In this document: piece by piece, positions 9,874 to 17,532 of the stretch
Layout of the letters: each line of letters begins with the position of its first letter
How positions within the stretch are numbered: position 1 is the first letter of the stretch
Origin: Bog-756 sp963734435
Lineage (GTDB): Bacteria; Actinomycetota; Acidimicrobiia; Acidimicrobiales; RAAP-2
Assembly (NCBI GenBank): GCA_963734435.1
Contig: CAVTHA010000007.1
Coordinates: 1-64,000, forward strand
Length of the DNA stretch: 64,000 nucleotides
Reading direction: 5' to 3'
Translations under genes and position numbers: made by a program
The notes under the pieces: model-generated
Database searches by the model: none
Seen by the model: only the letters and a program-made list of their open reading frames with translations
Told to the model about the DNA's origin: nothing

Positions 9874-10788
9874 ATGAGCGTCCTCACTGCCGGGGCGCGC
9901 CGGGTCTGGGAGAAGGACGGCTGGTGTGTCATCGAGCGCGCCGTGCCCGCCGACCAGCTCGAGGCGGCGCAACGGGCGATGGCCAAGTTGTTCCCGGCGG
10001 CCGAGGACATGGCCGGCCCGCCGGACCGCCGTGACGCCCGATGGAGCACCTGGGATGCCAACTGGCCGGAGTTCCCGTTCCGGAGCCGGACGCTCAGCTC
10101 GCTGGTGGTGAGCGACCTGCTTATCGACCTGGCCGTCGAGCTGCTCGGCACGGACGACGTCCGGATGTACCTGGCCATCGCCTCCGCCAAGTACGCGGAC
10201 CAACCATCGGACTACAACCGGCTCCTGCATACCGACTTCCCCAACCACACACTCACCGTGCCCCGGGCCGAGCCCGGGTATCACCAGGTGGAGTTCTTCG
10301 TCTACCTCAACGACGTGAGCCGGCAGAACGGCGCCACCCGATTCGTGTCACGCCGCCACACCCACCGCATCCCGGTGGAGGAACACACACTCAACCTCGA
10401 CGACTACGGCAGGCTCTACGAAGACGGCGGCGATGCGTCGGGGCCGGCCGGGTCGATCGTCGTCTACCGCCCTGACGTCTATCACCGCTCGGTCGACTTC
10501 TCCGATCCCAACCAGGCCCGCTTCATGCTCCATGTCTCCTACAAGCCCGCCGCCCTCGAGTGGGGTGGGTACCAGGCCTGGCCCATCAAGGGCTTCTCGG
10601 CCGAGTGGCACACCTTCGTCCAGGGGGCCTCGCCGCGCCAGCTGGCCGTCCTCGGGTTCCCCGAGCCCGGTCACGTGTTCTGGACGTCCGACACGCTGGA
10701 CGGGGTGGCCCGGCGCTACCCGGGGCTCGACCTCACGCCCTGGCGGAGCGCCCTTCGGGCCGGCCAGGCCAACCGGTCACCCGCCTGA
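9874..10788 (+). CDS. second phytanoyl-CoA dioxygenase-family protein
   Basis: 304 residues, intact. The Fe(II) ligands are His and Asp of LLHTDFPNH (about residue 115) and the distal His of VYHRSVDF (about 204), with a downstream Arg in QARFML for the co-substrate. A C-terminal region rich in Trp and Pro may shape the substrate pocket. The ATG at 9874 has no ribosome site but is preceded by TACCCT about 7 bases upstream, matching an actinobacterial -10 box, so a leaderless transcript with its own promoter is plausible. It is not a close copy of the dioxygenase at 8023 and probably works on a different substrate or step. Substrate unknown. Confidence 0.85.
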   Translation: MSVLTAGARRVWEKDGWCVIERAVPADQLEAAQRAMAKLFPAAEDMAGPPDRRDARWSTWDANWPEFPFRSRTLSSLVVSDLLIDLAVELLGTDDVRMYLAIASAKYADQPSDYNRLLHTDFPNHTLTVPRAEPGYHQVEFFVYLNDVSRQNGATRFVSRRHTHRIPVEEHTLNLDDYGRLYEDGGDASGPAGSIVVYRPDVYHRSVDFSDPNQARFMLHVSYKPAALEWGGYQAWPIKGFSAEWHTFVQGASPRQLAVLGFPEPGHVFWTSDTLDGVARRYPGLDLTPWRSALRAGQANRSPA

Positions 10789-10818
10789 CGCTCCCCCCGG
10801 AGCCGACGAGCGACCGGT

Positions 10819-11215
10819 TCAGCTCGTCCCCGACTTGGTGAACAGGCGCACCGCCCCGAACGCCGCCCCCACGGCGTAGAGGGCGAGGACCCCGAGGGAG
10901 AGGGCGGCCATCTGGGTCGGGTTGGACAGGCCCCAGATGTTGTGCAGCGCCTGTCCGCCGTGGGCCGTCAACCCGTAGCGGAAGAGGGCGAGCGCGTGGG
11001 TGAGGGGCAGCACCTTGGCGATGTCGGCCAACCAGGTGGGGAGGGAGGTGATCGGGTACAGGGAGCCGGCGAAGAAGAACGGCACGATGGCCACGGCCGG
11101 GATCACCCCCGAGTACTCCTCGGGGCTGGTGAGCCGGGTGACCAGCATCTCGGCGATGGCGTAGTTCACGGCGACGAGCAGCGCCGCCCCGGCCACGGCC
11201 GGGTGGTGCGCGGGC
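10819..11215 (-). pseudogene. ABC-2 transporter permease, C-terminal fragment
   Basis: About 130 residues matching the C-terminal half of an ABC-2-type (drug or polysaccharide exporter) permease. Hydrophobic stretches VPFFFAGSLYPI and ALSLGVLALYAVGAAFGAV are visible, with the family loop LPTWLADIAKVLPLTHAL between them. The coding signal stops abruptly at about 11215, where sequence of another gene on the opposite strand begins. No matching N-terminal half or ATPase gene is next to it. It is therefore a remnant of a larger gene lost by deletion or rearrangement, or joined by misassembly. Confidence 0.65.
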
Positions 11216-11433
11216 GCCAACAGGTGGCGCGGAACCTGCTGCGCTACTTCGGGAAGTCCGCCACCTTGGTGTCCAATCCGGTCGGGGGCGATCCCGTGGT
11301 CCTGGCCTTCGTCGAGCACCAGCTCCTGGGCGTCATCCTGCTCCACATCGAGCACGGCGCGGTGACGAAGATCCACGTGATCATCGACCCGGCCAAGGTC
11401 GGTCCCCTGAGCGCCAGGCTCTCACCGGTCTGA
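11200..11433 (+). pseudogene. C-terminal fragment of a SigJ/ECF41-like sigma factor
   Basis: About 75 residues (from VVRGRQQVARNLLRYF to the stop) resemble the SnoaL-like C-terminal extension of SigJ/ECF41 sigma factors, which normally follows the sigma-2 and sigma-4 regions. No sigma-2 or sigma-4 sequence is present upstream. The fragment abuts the ABC-2 permease fragment on the other strand at about 11200-11220. The family call rests on the pattern GRxxVAxxLL followed by a beta-rich stretch ending in IIDPAKV and is only moderately safe. Confidence 0.45.
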
Positions 11434-11531
11434 AGACCCCTCGGTGCACGTACCCGGATCACGCCCTTGATCGAGGTCGCTCCCCGGTTCACCATGGCTG
11501 TAGAGCACAATGTCCAACGGAGGTATTCAGG

Positions 11532-11732
11532 ATGCATGCCAATGTGGGGGATCGAATCTTGATCGGTGGGCGCCGGGTGGGCCAGCCCGATCGGAACTGC
11601 GAGGTGCTGGAGGTTCGCCATGCCAACGGCGAGCCGCCCTACGTGGTGAGGTGGGCCGACACCGGACACGAGGACCTGTTCTGCCCCGGCCCCGACGCCG
11701 CCGTGCTGAGCCCGGAGCGCCGCTCGACCTGA
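11532..11732 (+). CDS. DUF1918 domain protein
   Basis: 66-residue soluble protein of the DUF1918 family, common in actinomycetes. The conserved path is visible: VGDRILIGGRRVGQPDR, then CEVLEVR, then PPYVVRWADTGHEDLFCPGPDA, a compact beta-barrel-like domain. GGAGG lies about 9 bases before the ATG. It stands alone between a gene-fragment region and the convergent PNPOx gene. The molecular function is unknown in the family. Confidence 0.88.
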   Translation: MHANVGDRILIGGRRVGQPDRNCEVLEVRHANGEPPYVVRWADTGHEDLFCPGPDAAVLSPERRST

Positions 11733-11827
11733 GCCGCCGGAGCCGGGCTGGCCGTCGTGTCCGGATCGGCTGCCGTGTCCGGGCTGGCCGCCGTCTCCGG
11801 GCTGGCCGTCGTGTCCGGGCGGACGGA

Positions 11828-12538
11828 TCAGTGGCGGCGGGCCTGATCCGGCGCAGAGGTGGGGCGCCGGTACGCGGTGACGTAGGCGGGTGGTCGGAGG
11901 CCGGCGGGCAGGTCGGTCGCCGGGACGGGCGGCCCGGTGACCGGTCGAAGGGGCAGTTCACCGGCCCACACGGGCAGGGTCACGTCCTCCTCGTCGTCCT
12001 TCGGCCCTCCGGTCCGGACCTTGGCCGAGGCTTCGTCGAGTGGGACCCGCACCACCCGGGTGGCACGTAGCTCGGCGGGGGTCGGTGGGCGGGCGTCGGC
12101 ACTGCGGCCGGGGACCAGGTGCTCGACCACGATGGCCATCGCCCGTTCCTTCTCGGCCGGGTCGGTGACCTCCACTCCCCGGCCGTAGATGACGACGGAG
12201 CGGTAGTTGATCGAGTGGTGGAAGGCGGCGCGGGCCAGCACCAGTCCGTCCACCAGGGTCACCGTGACACAGATCGGCCCGGTGCCGCCCGCTTGCAGCA
12301 TGGCGTTGGCCGGGGCCCCGTGGAGGTAGAGCTGGTCGCCGGCACGGGCGTAGGCGGTCGGGATGACCGACGGACCGTGCGGCCCGACCGTGCCGACGTG
12401 GCATACGAAGCCCTCGTCGAGCACGGCGTCGATGCATGCCCGCTCGTAGCGACCGCGCTCCGCCAGCCGCCGGACCCGGACCCGCTCGGAGGCCGGTCGG
12501 GCAGCCTCCGCATCGGAGGGCGGTGGGGTCTGGGCCAA
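11828..12538 (-). CDS. pyridoxamine 5'-phosphate oxidase-related flavin-binding protein
   Basis: 236 residues of the PNPOx-like split-barrel fold (flavin-nucleotide-binding subfamily). The core runs from GFVCHVGTVGPHGPSVIPT through YLHGAPANAMLQ to VTVTLVDGLVLARAAFHHSINYRSV, the segment that binds FMN phosphate in relatives. A 40-residue Pro-rich C-terminal tail is extra. It is divergent from the MocR-type regulator gene with a 27-base gap carrying a perfect inverted repeat. That pairing is common in actinomycetes and suggests the MocR protein controls this gene. The reaction is unproven; reduction or oxidation of a small substrate with FMN or F420 is typical. Confidence 0.87.
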   Translation of the reverse strand: MAQTPPPSDAEAARPASERVRVRRLAERGRYERACIDAVLDEGFVCHVGTVGPHGPSVIPTAYARAGDQLYLHGAPANAMLQAGGTGPICVTVTLVDGLVLARAAFHHSINYRSVVIYGRGVEVTDPAEKERAMAIVVEHLVPGRSADARPPTPAELRATRVVRVPLDEASAKVRTGGPKDDEEDVTLPVWAGELPLRPVTGPPVPATDLPAGLRPPAYVTAYRRPTSAPDQARRH

Positions 12539-12565
12539 TGATCAGCTCCTCCAGGTCCTGGTCTT

Positions 12566-13903
12566 ATGTTACGGTACAAACTGGTGAACACACCAGTACG
12601 ATCTCTACCCTATGTCATCAGGGGAAGGAGAGCCAACCAGATCGCCGACAGCGTGGAAGAGGCCATCCGGGCCGGCGCGCTCGGGCCGGGGGCCGAACTG
12701 CCCACCGTGCGAAAGCTGGCCGCCGAGCTCGGGGTCAGCCCCTCCACCGTGGCCGGCGCCTACCGCCAGCTGCGGTGGCGCGGCTTGGCCGCCGGATCCG
12801 GGCGGCGCGGCACCCGGGTCCGAGCCCGTCCCCCACTCTCGTCCCACCTTCCGCTCACCGCCCCCGAGGGGGTGGTCGACCTCAGCACGGGTGGGCCCGA
12901 CCCCGACCTCCTCCCCCACCTGCCGTCGGTGGGACAGCTGACCCGCCTGTACGGGGCGGCACCGGTGTCCCCGCGCTTGGCGGCGGTGGCCCGGGACAAG
13001 CTGGGGGAGGACGGGATCGATCCCACCAACCTGGCGGTCGTCGGGGGCGCGCTCGACGGTGTCGAGCGCGTGGTCGGCGCCTGGCTCCGTCCTGGCGATC
13101 GGATCGCGGTCGAGGACCCCGGCTACACCGCCGCCATCGACCTGTTGAGCTCGCTCGGGCTCGAGCTCGTCCCGGTGGCGCTGGACGACCATGGTGCCCG
13201 GCCGGCCGAGCTGGCCGCTGCGCTCGGGCACGGGGTGTCAGCCGTCCTCCTGACGCCGCGGGCCCAGAACCCCACCGGCACGGCGTGGGACGCGTCGCGG
13301 GCGGGTGACCTCGGCCGGGTATTGGCCGCATATCCCGAGGTACTGGTCATCGAGGACGACCACGCCGGCCCGGCGGCCGGAGCTCCGGCCTTGACCTCCT
13401 GTGGGGGCAGTGACCGCTGGGCGACCATCCGTTCGGTGTCCAAATGGCTCAGTCCCGACCTACGGCTCGCCGTCATGGTGGGCGATCCGGCGACGGTGGC
13501 GCGGGTCGAGGGGCGCCAGGCCCTCGGCACCGGCTGGGTGAGCTACCTGCTCCAGCACCTGGTGGCCGAGCTCTGGACGGATCCGGCCGTCGCCCGACTG
13601 CTCGACCGCGCCGCCGCTACCTATGCGCAGCGTCGGCAGGCCCTCCAGGACACGCTGACCACCCACGCGCTCCAGAGCAGCGGCTCCTCCGGACTCACCA
13701 CCTGGGTCCCGGTCGTAGACGAGCCGGGGGTGGTCGGGGGCCTGCTCGAACAGGGTTGGGCGGTGAGCCCCGGGTCACGCTTCCGCCTTTCCTCACCTCC
13801 GGGGATCCGGATCGCTTGCGGCACGCTGGACCCCGAACGGGCTTCTCAATTCGCGGCGGCGCTGGCCGCCTGCATCCATCAGCGGCCGCGGCGATCGGAC
13901 TGA
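12566..13903 (+). CDS. MocR-type regulator (GntR HTH plus aminotransferase-like domain)
   Basis: Up to 445 residues. An N-terminal winged-helix GntR domain (QIADSVEEAIRAG to about residue 87) is joined by a linker to a fold-type-I PLP-binding domain. NPTG (about 235), the Asp of IEDDHAG and the Schiff-base lysine in SVSKWLSP (about 293) are present, so PLP binding is likely. MocR proteins sense PLP or amino compounds and act as regulators, not enzymes. The start is uncertain: the ATG at 12566 would put the inverted repeat at 12580-12597 inside the coding region, and the HTH begins only at about 12640, so a later start or leaderless transcript is possible. Divergent from the PNPOx gene. Confidence 0.86.
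   Translation: MLRYKLVNTPVRSLPYVIRGRRANQIADSVEEAIRAGALGPGAELPTVRKLAAELGVSPSTVAGAYRQLRWRGLAAGSGRRGTRVRARPPLSSHLPLTAPEGVVDLSTGGPDPDLLPHLPSVGQLTRLYGAAPVSPRLAAVARDKLGEDGIDPTNLAVVGGALDGVERVVGAWLRPGDRIAVEDPGYTAAIDLLSSLGLELVPVALDDHGARPAELAAALGHGVSAVLLTPRAQNPTGTAWDASRAGDLGRVLAAYPEVLVIEDDHAGPAAGAPALTSCGGSDRWATIRSVSKWLSPDLRLAVMVGDPATVARVEGRQALGTGWVSYLLQHLVAELWTDPAVARLLDRAAATYAQRRQALQDTLTTHALQSSGSSGLTTWVPVVDEPGVVGGLLEQGWAVSPGSRFRLSSPPGIRIACGTLDPERASQFAAALAACIHQRPRRSD
12580..12597. promoter_or_regulatory. inverted repeat between PNPOx and MocR genes (likely MocR operator)
   Basis: ACTGGTG-AACA-CACCAGT is a perfect 7+4+7 inverted repeat, flanked by GTAC on the left and AC on the right. Its position just upstream of the HTH-coding part and about 40 bases from the PNPOx start fits an autoregulatory MocR site acting on both genes. 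Confidence 0.6.
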
Positions 13904-13956
13904 AGCCGGTCTTGGCGTTCGAGCATCGGGCGTCGTGTCCCCGAGGCCCGCTGGCG

Positions 13957-13983
13957 CCGGCGCCCTGTCGGGCCCGGCGCCGG
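13957..13983 (+). terminator. GC-rich hairpin after the MocR gene
   Basis: CCGGCGCC and GGCGCCGG form an 8-bp stem around an 11-base loop, 54 bases after the MocR stop. No T-run follows, so intrinsic termination is possible but not certain. Confidence 0.4.
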
Positions 13984-14009
13984 AGGTGTGGTGAGGTGTG
14001 GTGACGCAT

Positions 14010-14057
14010 AGTTAAGTTTTTACTTTACTTTTGTCGCTTCCAGCCATATACTTAACA
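14010..14057 (+). promoter_or_regulatory. AT-rich ArsR promoter/operator region
   Basis: AGTTAAGT (14010-14017) and ACTTAACA (14050-14057) form a near-perfect inverted repeat immediately before the ArsR start, enclosing an AT-rich stretch that stands out from its GC-rich surroundings. Autoregulation by the ArsR protein is inferred. Confidence 0.5.
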
Positions 14058-14059
14058 AT

Positions 14060-14410
14060 ATGGCTAACCATCAGAGCTCGCTCGGCCAGGTGTTCCAGGC
14101 GCTCGGCGATCCGACCCGCCGAGCCATGGTGGAACGATTGATCGCCGGCCCGGCGGCGGTGAGCGAGCTCGCTGAGCCCGTGGCCATGTCGCTGCCCGCC
14201 GTCCTGCAGCACATCCGGGTCCTCGAGAGCTGCGGCCTCGTCCGATCCGAGAAGGTCGGTCGGGTGCGCACCTGCCATGTCGAGCCGGACTCATTGCGAC
14301 ACGCCGAGGAATGGCTGGGCGCCCAGCGCACCGCCTGGGAGCACCACCTCGATCGTCTCGGCCAGTACCTGGAGGACCAACCCAGCCCACAGAGAGAAAG
14401 GACCACATGA
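14060..14410 (+). CDS. ArsR-family winged-helix regulator
   Basis: 116 residues. The ArsR fold is plain: FQALGDPTRRAMVERL, then SELAEPVAMSLPAVLQHIRVLESCGLV as the recognition region, then a wing (EKVGRVRTCHV). There is no Cys-rich metal site, so it belongs to the SRPBCC-linked ArsR group rather than the metal sensors. Its stop overlaps the next start by ATGA, making the two a coupled pair. It probably represses the pair through the inverted repeat just upstream. Confidence 0.9.
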   Translation: MANHQSSLGQVFQALGDPTRRAMVERLIAGPAAVSELAEPVAMSLPAVLQHIRVLESCGLVRSEKVGRVRTCHVEPDSLRHAEEWLGAQRTAWEHHLDRLGQYLEDQPSPQRERTT

Positions 14411-14859
14411 TGACCCACCCTTCGGTGACTCATTCCACATTCACCCTCGAACGCACCTACCCGGTTCCCCCCGAGCGAGTCTTCGCCGCTTTTGCGGACC
14501 CGGACGCCAAGGCCAGATGGTTCGCCGGCCCCGACTCACGGCACCAGCTCGACTTCAGGGTCGGTGGCCGAGAGGTCACCCGGGGCCACCGCCAGGGGGC
14601 GGACCTGAGCTGCGAAACCGTGTACCACGACATCGTGCCTGGCGAACGGATCGTGTACACGTCCTCGCTGGCGGCTGACGGGCGCTTGTCGACGGTGTCC
14701 CTGACCACGATCGAGTTCGACCCGGATGACGCCGGCACCAGGCTCGCGCTGACCGAGCAGGGGGCGTTCATCGAAGGATTCGAGCAGCCCGCCTGGCGGG
14801 AACAAGGCACCTCCGACCAGCTCCACTCCCTCGCTGCCGAGGTGACGAAGGAGGACTGA
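14407..14859 (+). CDS. SRPBCC/AHSA1-family protein
   Basis: About 150 residues of the AHSA1-like START/Bet v1 fold, a cavity domain. Typical opening RTYPVPPERVFAAFADPD and KARWFAGP are visible, with the closing block TEQGAFIEGF and a C-terminal helix. It overlaps the ArsR gene by 4 bases; this ArsR-SRPBCC pair is widespread in actinomycetes. The role is probably binding of a hydrophobic small molecule; it has no known enzyme residues that I can identify. Confidence 0.87.
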   Translation: MMTHPSVTHSTFTLERTYPVPPERVFAAFADPDAKARWFAGPDSRHQLDFRVGGREVTRGHRQGADLSCETVYHDIVPGERIVYTSSLAADGRLSTVSLTTIEFDPDDAGTRLALTEQGAFIEGFEQPAWREQGTSDQLHSLAAEVTKED

Positions 14860-14861
14860 CA

Positions 14862-14880
14862 CGGCCGGCGTCGCCGGCCG
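14862..14880 (+). terminator. hairpin after the ArsR-SRPBCC pair
   Basis: CGGCCGGC-GTC-GCCGGCCG, a perfect 8-bp stem with a 3-base loop directly after the stop codon. It lacks a T-run. Confidence 0.5.
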
Positions 14881-15008
14881 GGATCGGTTGCCACGCCTCG
14901 CGTCCGGTCGTAGGGTCGCCACCTGACGACCGGGCCGGGGGCGACAGCCGACCACCATCCGACGACGTAGCCGATGCTCGCCGCGGTCCGGCAGACGGAG
15001 GTCGAGCT

Positions 15009-15476
15009 GTGGCTGAGACGGTGGAAACCGACACCACGATGCCGAGTTCAGCCGCGGCCATTCCCGCCGACCTGTCGATGGTGGTGCTCTCCGTGGCCGA
15101 CATGCCGGCATTGCGCCGTTACTACCGAGCCCTCGGCTGGCAGGAGCAGCCCGGCGCATCGGACTCCCTGGCCATCTTCCAACTGGCCGGCACCGCCCTG
15201 ACCCTGCATCCGCAGTCCGAACCCACCCAACCGGCGGACGGGGCGCCCGCCGACCGTGCGGCGGTCACGTTCGTGATCAGGGTCGGGACGCCCGGCGCGG
15301 TCGACGCCGCCTGCTCCGCCGCCGTCCGGGCCGGGGCCCGCCAAGTGGCCGGTCCTGAGGACCACCCGTGGGGCGGCCGTTCGGGGCTGGTGGCCGACCC
15401 CGAGGGCAATCGCTGGGAGTTGCTCTGGGTCCGCCGGCCCTCCTCGGAGCGCGACCCTTCCCCGGTGACCGACTGA
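15009..15476 (+). CDS. VOC (glyoxalase/bleomycin-resistance) family protein
   Basis: 155 residues. One VOC domain unit: MVVLSVADMPALRRYYRALGW, a middle strand block with TFVIRV, and the closing DPEGNRWELLWV. Members bind a metal between paired beta-alpha-beta units and act on small substrates or sequester drugs. The GTG start is chosen because GGAGG lies about 8 bases upstream. It stands alone between the SRPBCC terminator and the convergent SDR gene. Specific function unknown. Confidence 0.85.
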   Translation: MAETVETDTTMPSSAAAIPADLSMVVLSVADMPALRRYYRALGWQEQPGASDSLAIFQLAGTALTLHPQSEPTQPADGAPADRAAVTFVIRVGTPGAVDAACSAAVRAGARQVAGPEDHPWGGRSGLVADPEGNRWELLWVRRPSSERDPSPVTD

Positions 15477-15494
15477 CCCAGCCGGGCGCCGGGC

Positions 15495-16253
15495 TCACGC
15501 CTCGATGGCTGCGGCGGCCAGGGCCCGGATGCTCGACGGCACGAAATTGTTCTCCGTGGTCGTCTCCGCCTCGACCAGCTCGACCATTCGCTCTGCCACC
15601 TCGGTCGGATCCAGCTGGCCCGCCGTCACCATCTCACCGACCGACCGGAACAGCTCGGTGGCTCCGGCGTTGAGGGAGGATTCTCCGAACCACTCCCACA
15701 TCGACTCGGCCATCCGGTCGTTGAATCCGGTCTGATAGGGCCCCGGGTTCAACAGGGTCACGTCGATCCCGAGCGGAGCCAGCTCGCCGCGCATCGCCTT
15801 GCCCATGGCCTCGAGCGCGTGCTTGGTCATGGCGTAGGGACCAAAGGTCGGCGCGGAGAGCACGCCGGCGATGGAGGACATGATGATGATCCGGCCCGTT
15901 CCCCTGGCGATCATCGATTTCAGCACGTGCTGGGTCACGGCGAGCGTACCGAACACGTTCACCTCGAACAGCCGGCGGACCCGGTCGATCGGGATGTCCG
16001 CCATCGGTCCTGTCTGGCCGGCGCCGGCGTTGTTGATCAGCACGTCGAGGTCCCACCGGGTGACCCGAGCGACGTCGTCGCTGGTGATGTCGATCCGCTC
16101 GACGATCAATCCAGGTAGCTCGGCTCGCAGCGACTCAGCCTGCTCGTCGGTCTCGGTGGTGGCGATGACGTCGTGACCACGTTCGGCCAGGGCGATGCTG
16201 GCCAGCTTGCCGAAGCCCGACCCAGCACCGGTGATCATCACAGTCTTGGGCAT
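15495..16253 (-). CDS. short-chain dehydrogenase/reductase
   Basis: 252-residue classical SDR. NAD(P) motif TGAGSGFGK at the N-terminus, NNAG in the middle, and the catalytic Ser and Tyr-x3-Lys in IMSSIAG and YAMTKHA. The acidic or basic residue choice after strand 2 (TTETDE) hints at NAD(H). I chose the ATG at 16253, which begins the Rossmann strand after a GAGGGG site; an in-frame upstream start at 16295 would add an Arg-rich leader. Substrate unknown. The region upstream (16254-16304) is short and GC-rich. Confidence 0.88.
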   Translation of the reverse strand: MPKTVMITGAGSGFGKLASIALAERGHDVIATTETDEQAESLRAELPGLIVERIDITSDDVARVTRWDLDVLINNAGAGQTGPMADIPIDRVRRLFEVNVFGTLAVTQHVLKSMIARGTGRIIIMSSIAGVLSAPTFGPYAMTKHALEAMGKAMRGELAPLGIDVTLLNPGPYQTGFNDRMAESMWEWFGESSLNAGATELFRSVGEMVTAGQLDPTEVAERMVELVEAETTTENNFVPSSIRALAAAAIEA

Positions 16254-16304
16254 ACCCCTCACGATAGGACAGCGCCGGCGCCGGCCCGGGAGCACCTATG
16301 TCGG

Positions 16305-17342
16305 CTACCCCGTTGGCCCGAAGGGTGGCAGGGTGTTCGGCGGCACCGTCGTGGTGGACGGGACGGGCGGGGACGTGGTGGTGCTCGTGGTGGCCGGACC
16401 GGGATCGGTGGAGACCGGCGACGGGGTGGTCGTGGACGTGGTGGTCGTGGACGTGGTGGTCGTCGGCGACGGGGCCGGGGCGGCGCACGTTGATCCGCCG
16501 GACGCCTGCTCGGCCGGCACGGTGGCCACCGTGGCTCCACCCTCATCCTTTCCGACGACGTCGGCTCCGGACAGTCCCCCGCTGCCCGACTGGGCCACTA
16601 CGGCGATACCGGAGCTCGGGGCCATCCCGTCGGTGACGGTGGTGCCGGAAGAGAGTTGGACGTCCGCCACGGCGGCTCCGGCCCACACCGCCACCCAGCT
16701 CACCGGTCCGCCTTCGGCGACGCCGAACGATCCGGATCCGATCACCGCCACGACGTCGGGGGCGGGTCGCACGTTCGTCGGCCACGGGGCCGAGCCGATG
16801 GCCACGGCTTTGTCGGTCGAGAGCTCGACGACCAACTGGCCGCATTCCGTCGCCGACGGGTCGACCATCGGTTGGGCGCACATCGCTCCTCGGGGACACG
16901 GGATCGGACCCGGCGTGGTGCCGACCGGCGGGCAGGGCTCCGTTGAGCCACAGGTCGGGTTGGCGTCCTGCCCTTCCGTGTACGCCCGGATGGTCACACC
17001 CGACGCACTGGTGCGGGTGAACAGGTAGGTGAACGGCACACCGATGGCCGGAAGGTTGGACGCCGAAGCGCCGGGCGCCACCACCGAACCAGTCGGTCTT
17101 CGTACGGGCGACCACACCGGGGGGCTGGAGGCTTGCCCGGTAGACCCGGCGCCCGCCAGGTTGACCCCGGTGAGGACCCCGGCGCCGGCCAGGGTGACTG
17201 CGAGCGCCGCACTCCCGAGCGCGGTTCGGCGTCGACGGCGTCGGCCGGCGGATCGCTGGATGAGCCCATCGGGGTCGGGCTCGGCGGGAGCACCCGTCGC
17301 ATCTCCCTCGGCATCAACGGTGCCCCTCGGGATACCCATCAC
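16305..17342 (-). CDS. membrane-anchored protein with C-terminal Thr-rich tail
   Basis: 345 residues, no family recognised. A short acidic cytoplasmic part ends in a run of Arg (RRRRRR), followed by one hydrophobic helix (LAVTLAGAGVLTGVNLAG). The large outer domain contains paired Cys residues (NPTCGSTEPCPP, PCPRGAMCAQP) and a Gly/Ser-rich beta-like region. The last 70 residues are low-complexity Thr/Pro repeats (TTTTSTTTT), the kind of linker common in Acidimicrobiia surface proteins. The tail placed at the C-terminus is unusual, as such linkers mostly join domains. Divergent from the secreted glycosidase-like gene. A role at the cell surface is all that can be said. Confidence 0.75.
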   Translation of the reverse strand: MMGIPRGTVDAEGDATGAPAEPDPDGLIQRSAGRRRRRRTALGSAALAVTLAGAGVLTGVNLAGAGSTGQASSPPVWSPVRRPTGSVVAPGASASNLPAIGVPFTYLFTRTSASGVTIRAYTEGQDANPTCGSTEPCPPVGTTPGPIPCPRGAMCAQPMVDPSATECGQLVVELSTDKAVAIGSAPWPTNVRPAPDVVAVIGSGSFGVAEGGPVSWVAVWAGAAVADVQLSSGTTVTDGMAPSSGIAVVAQSGSGGLSGADVVGKDEGGATVATVPAEQASGGSTCAAPAPSPTTTTSTTTTSTTTPSPVSTDPGPATTSTTTSPPVPSTTTVPPNTLPPFGPTG

Positions 17343-17532
17343 CGTTGATACGTTTGAGATCGCCGTTCTGTTGAGAATTTCTTCGCCGCCCGGGCATCAG
17401 ATGAAGCCAAACCTCACCGCGGCGCGCGGGGTGACATGGTTTTGATCGAGACCTGACCGTCCGGCGGCCACTGGTCGAGCGGTCCCACCCCGGACGGAGC
17501 ACCGGGCGCACCGAGGTGCCAGAATCGATGCG

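Noticed and set aside
12612..12941. Separate open frame starting at ATG 12612
   Set aside because: It is the shifted reading of the MocR HTH; the HTH motifs are in the frame starting at 12566.
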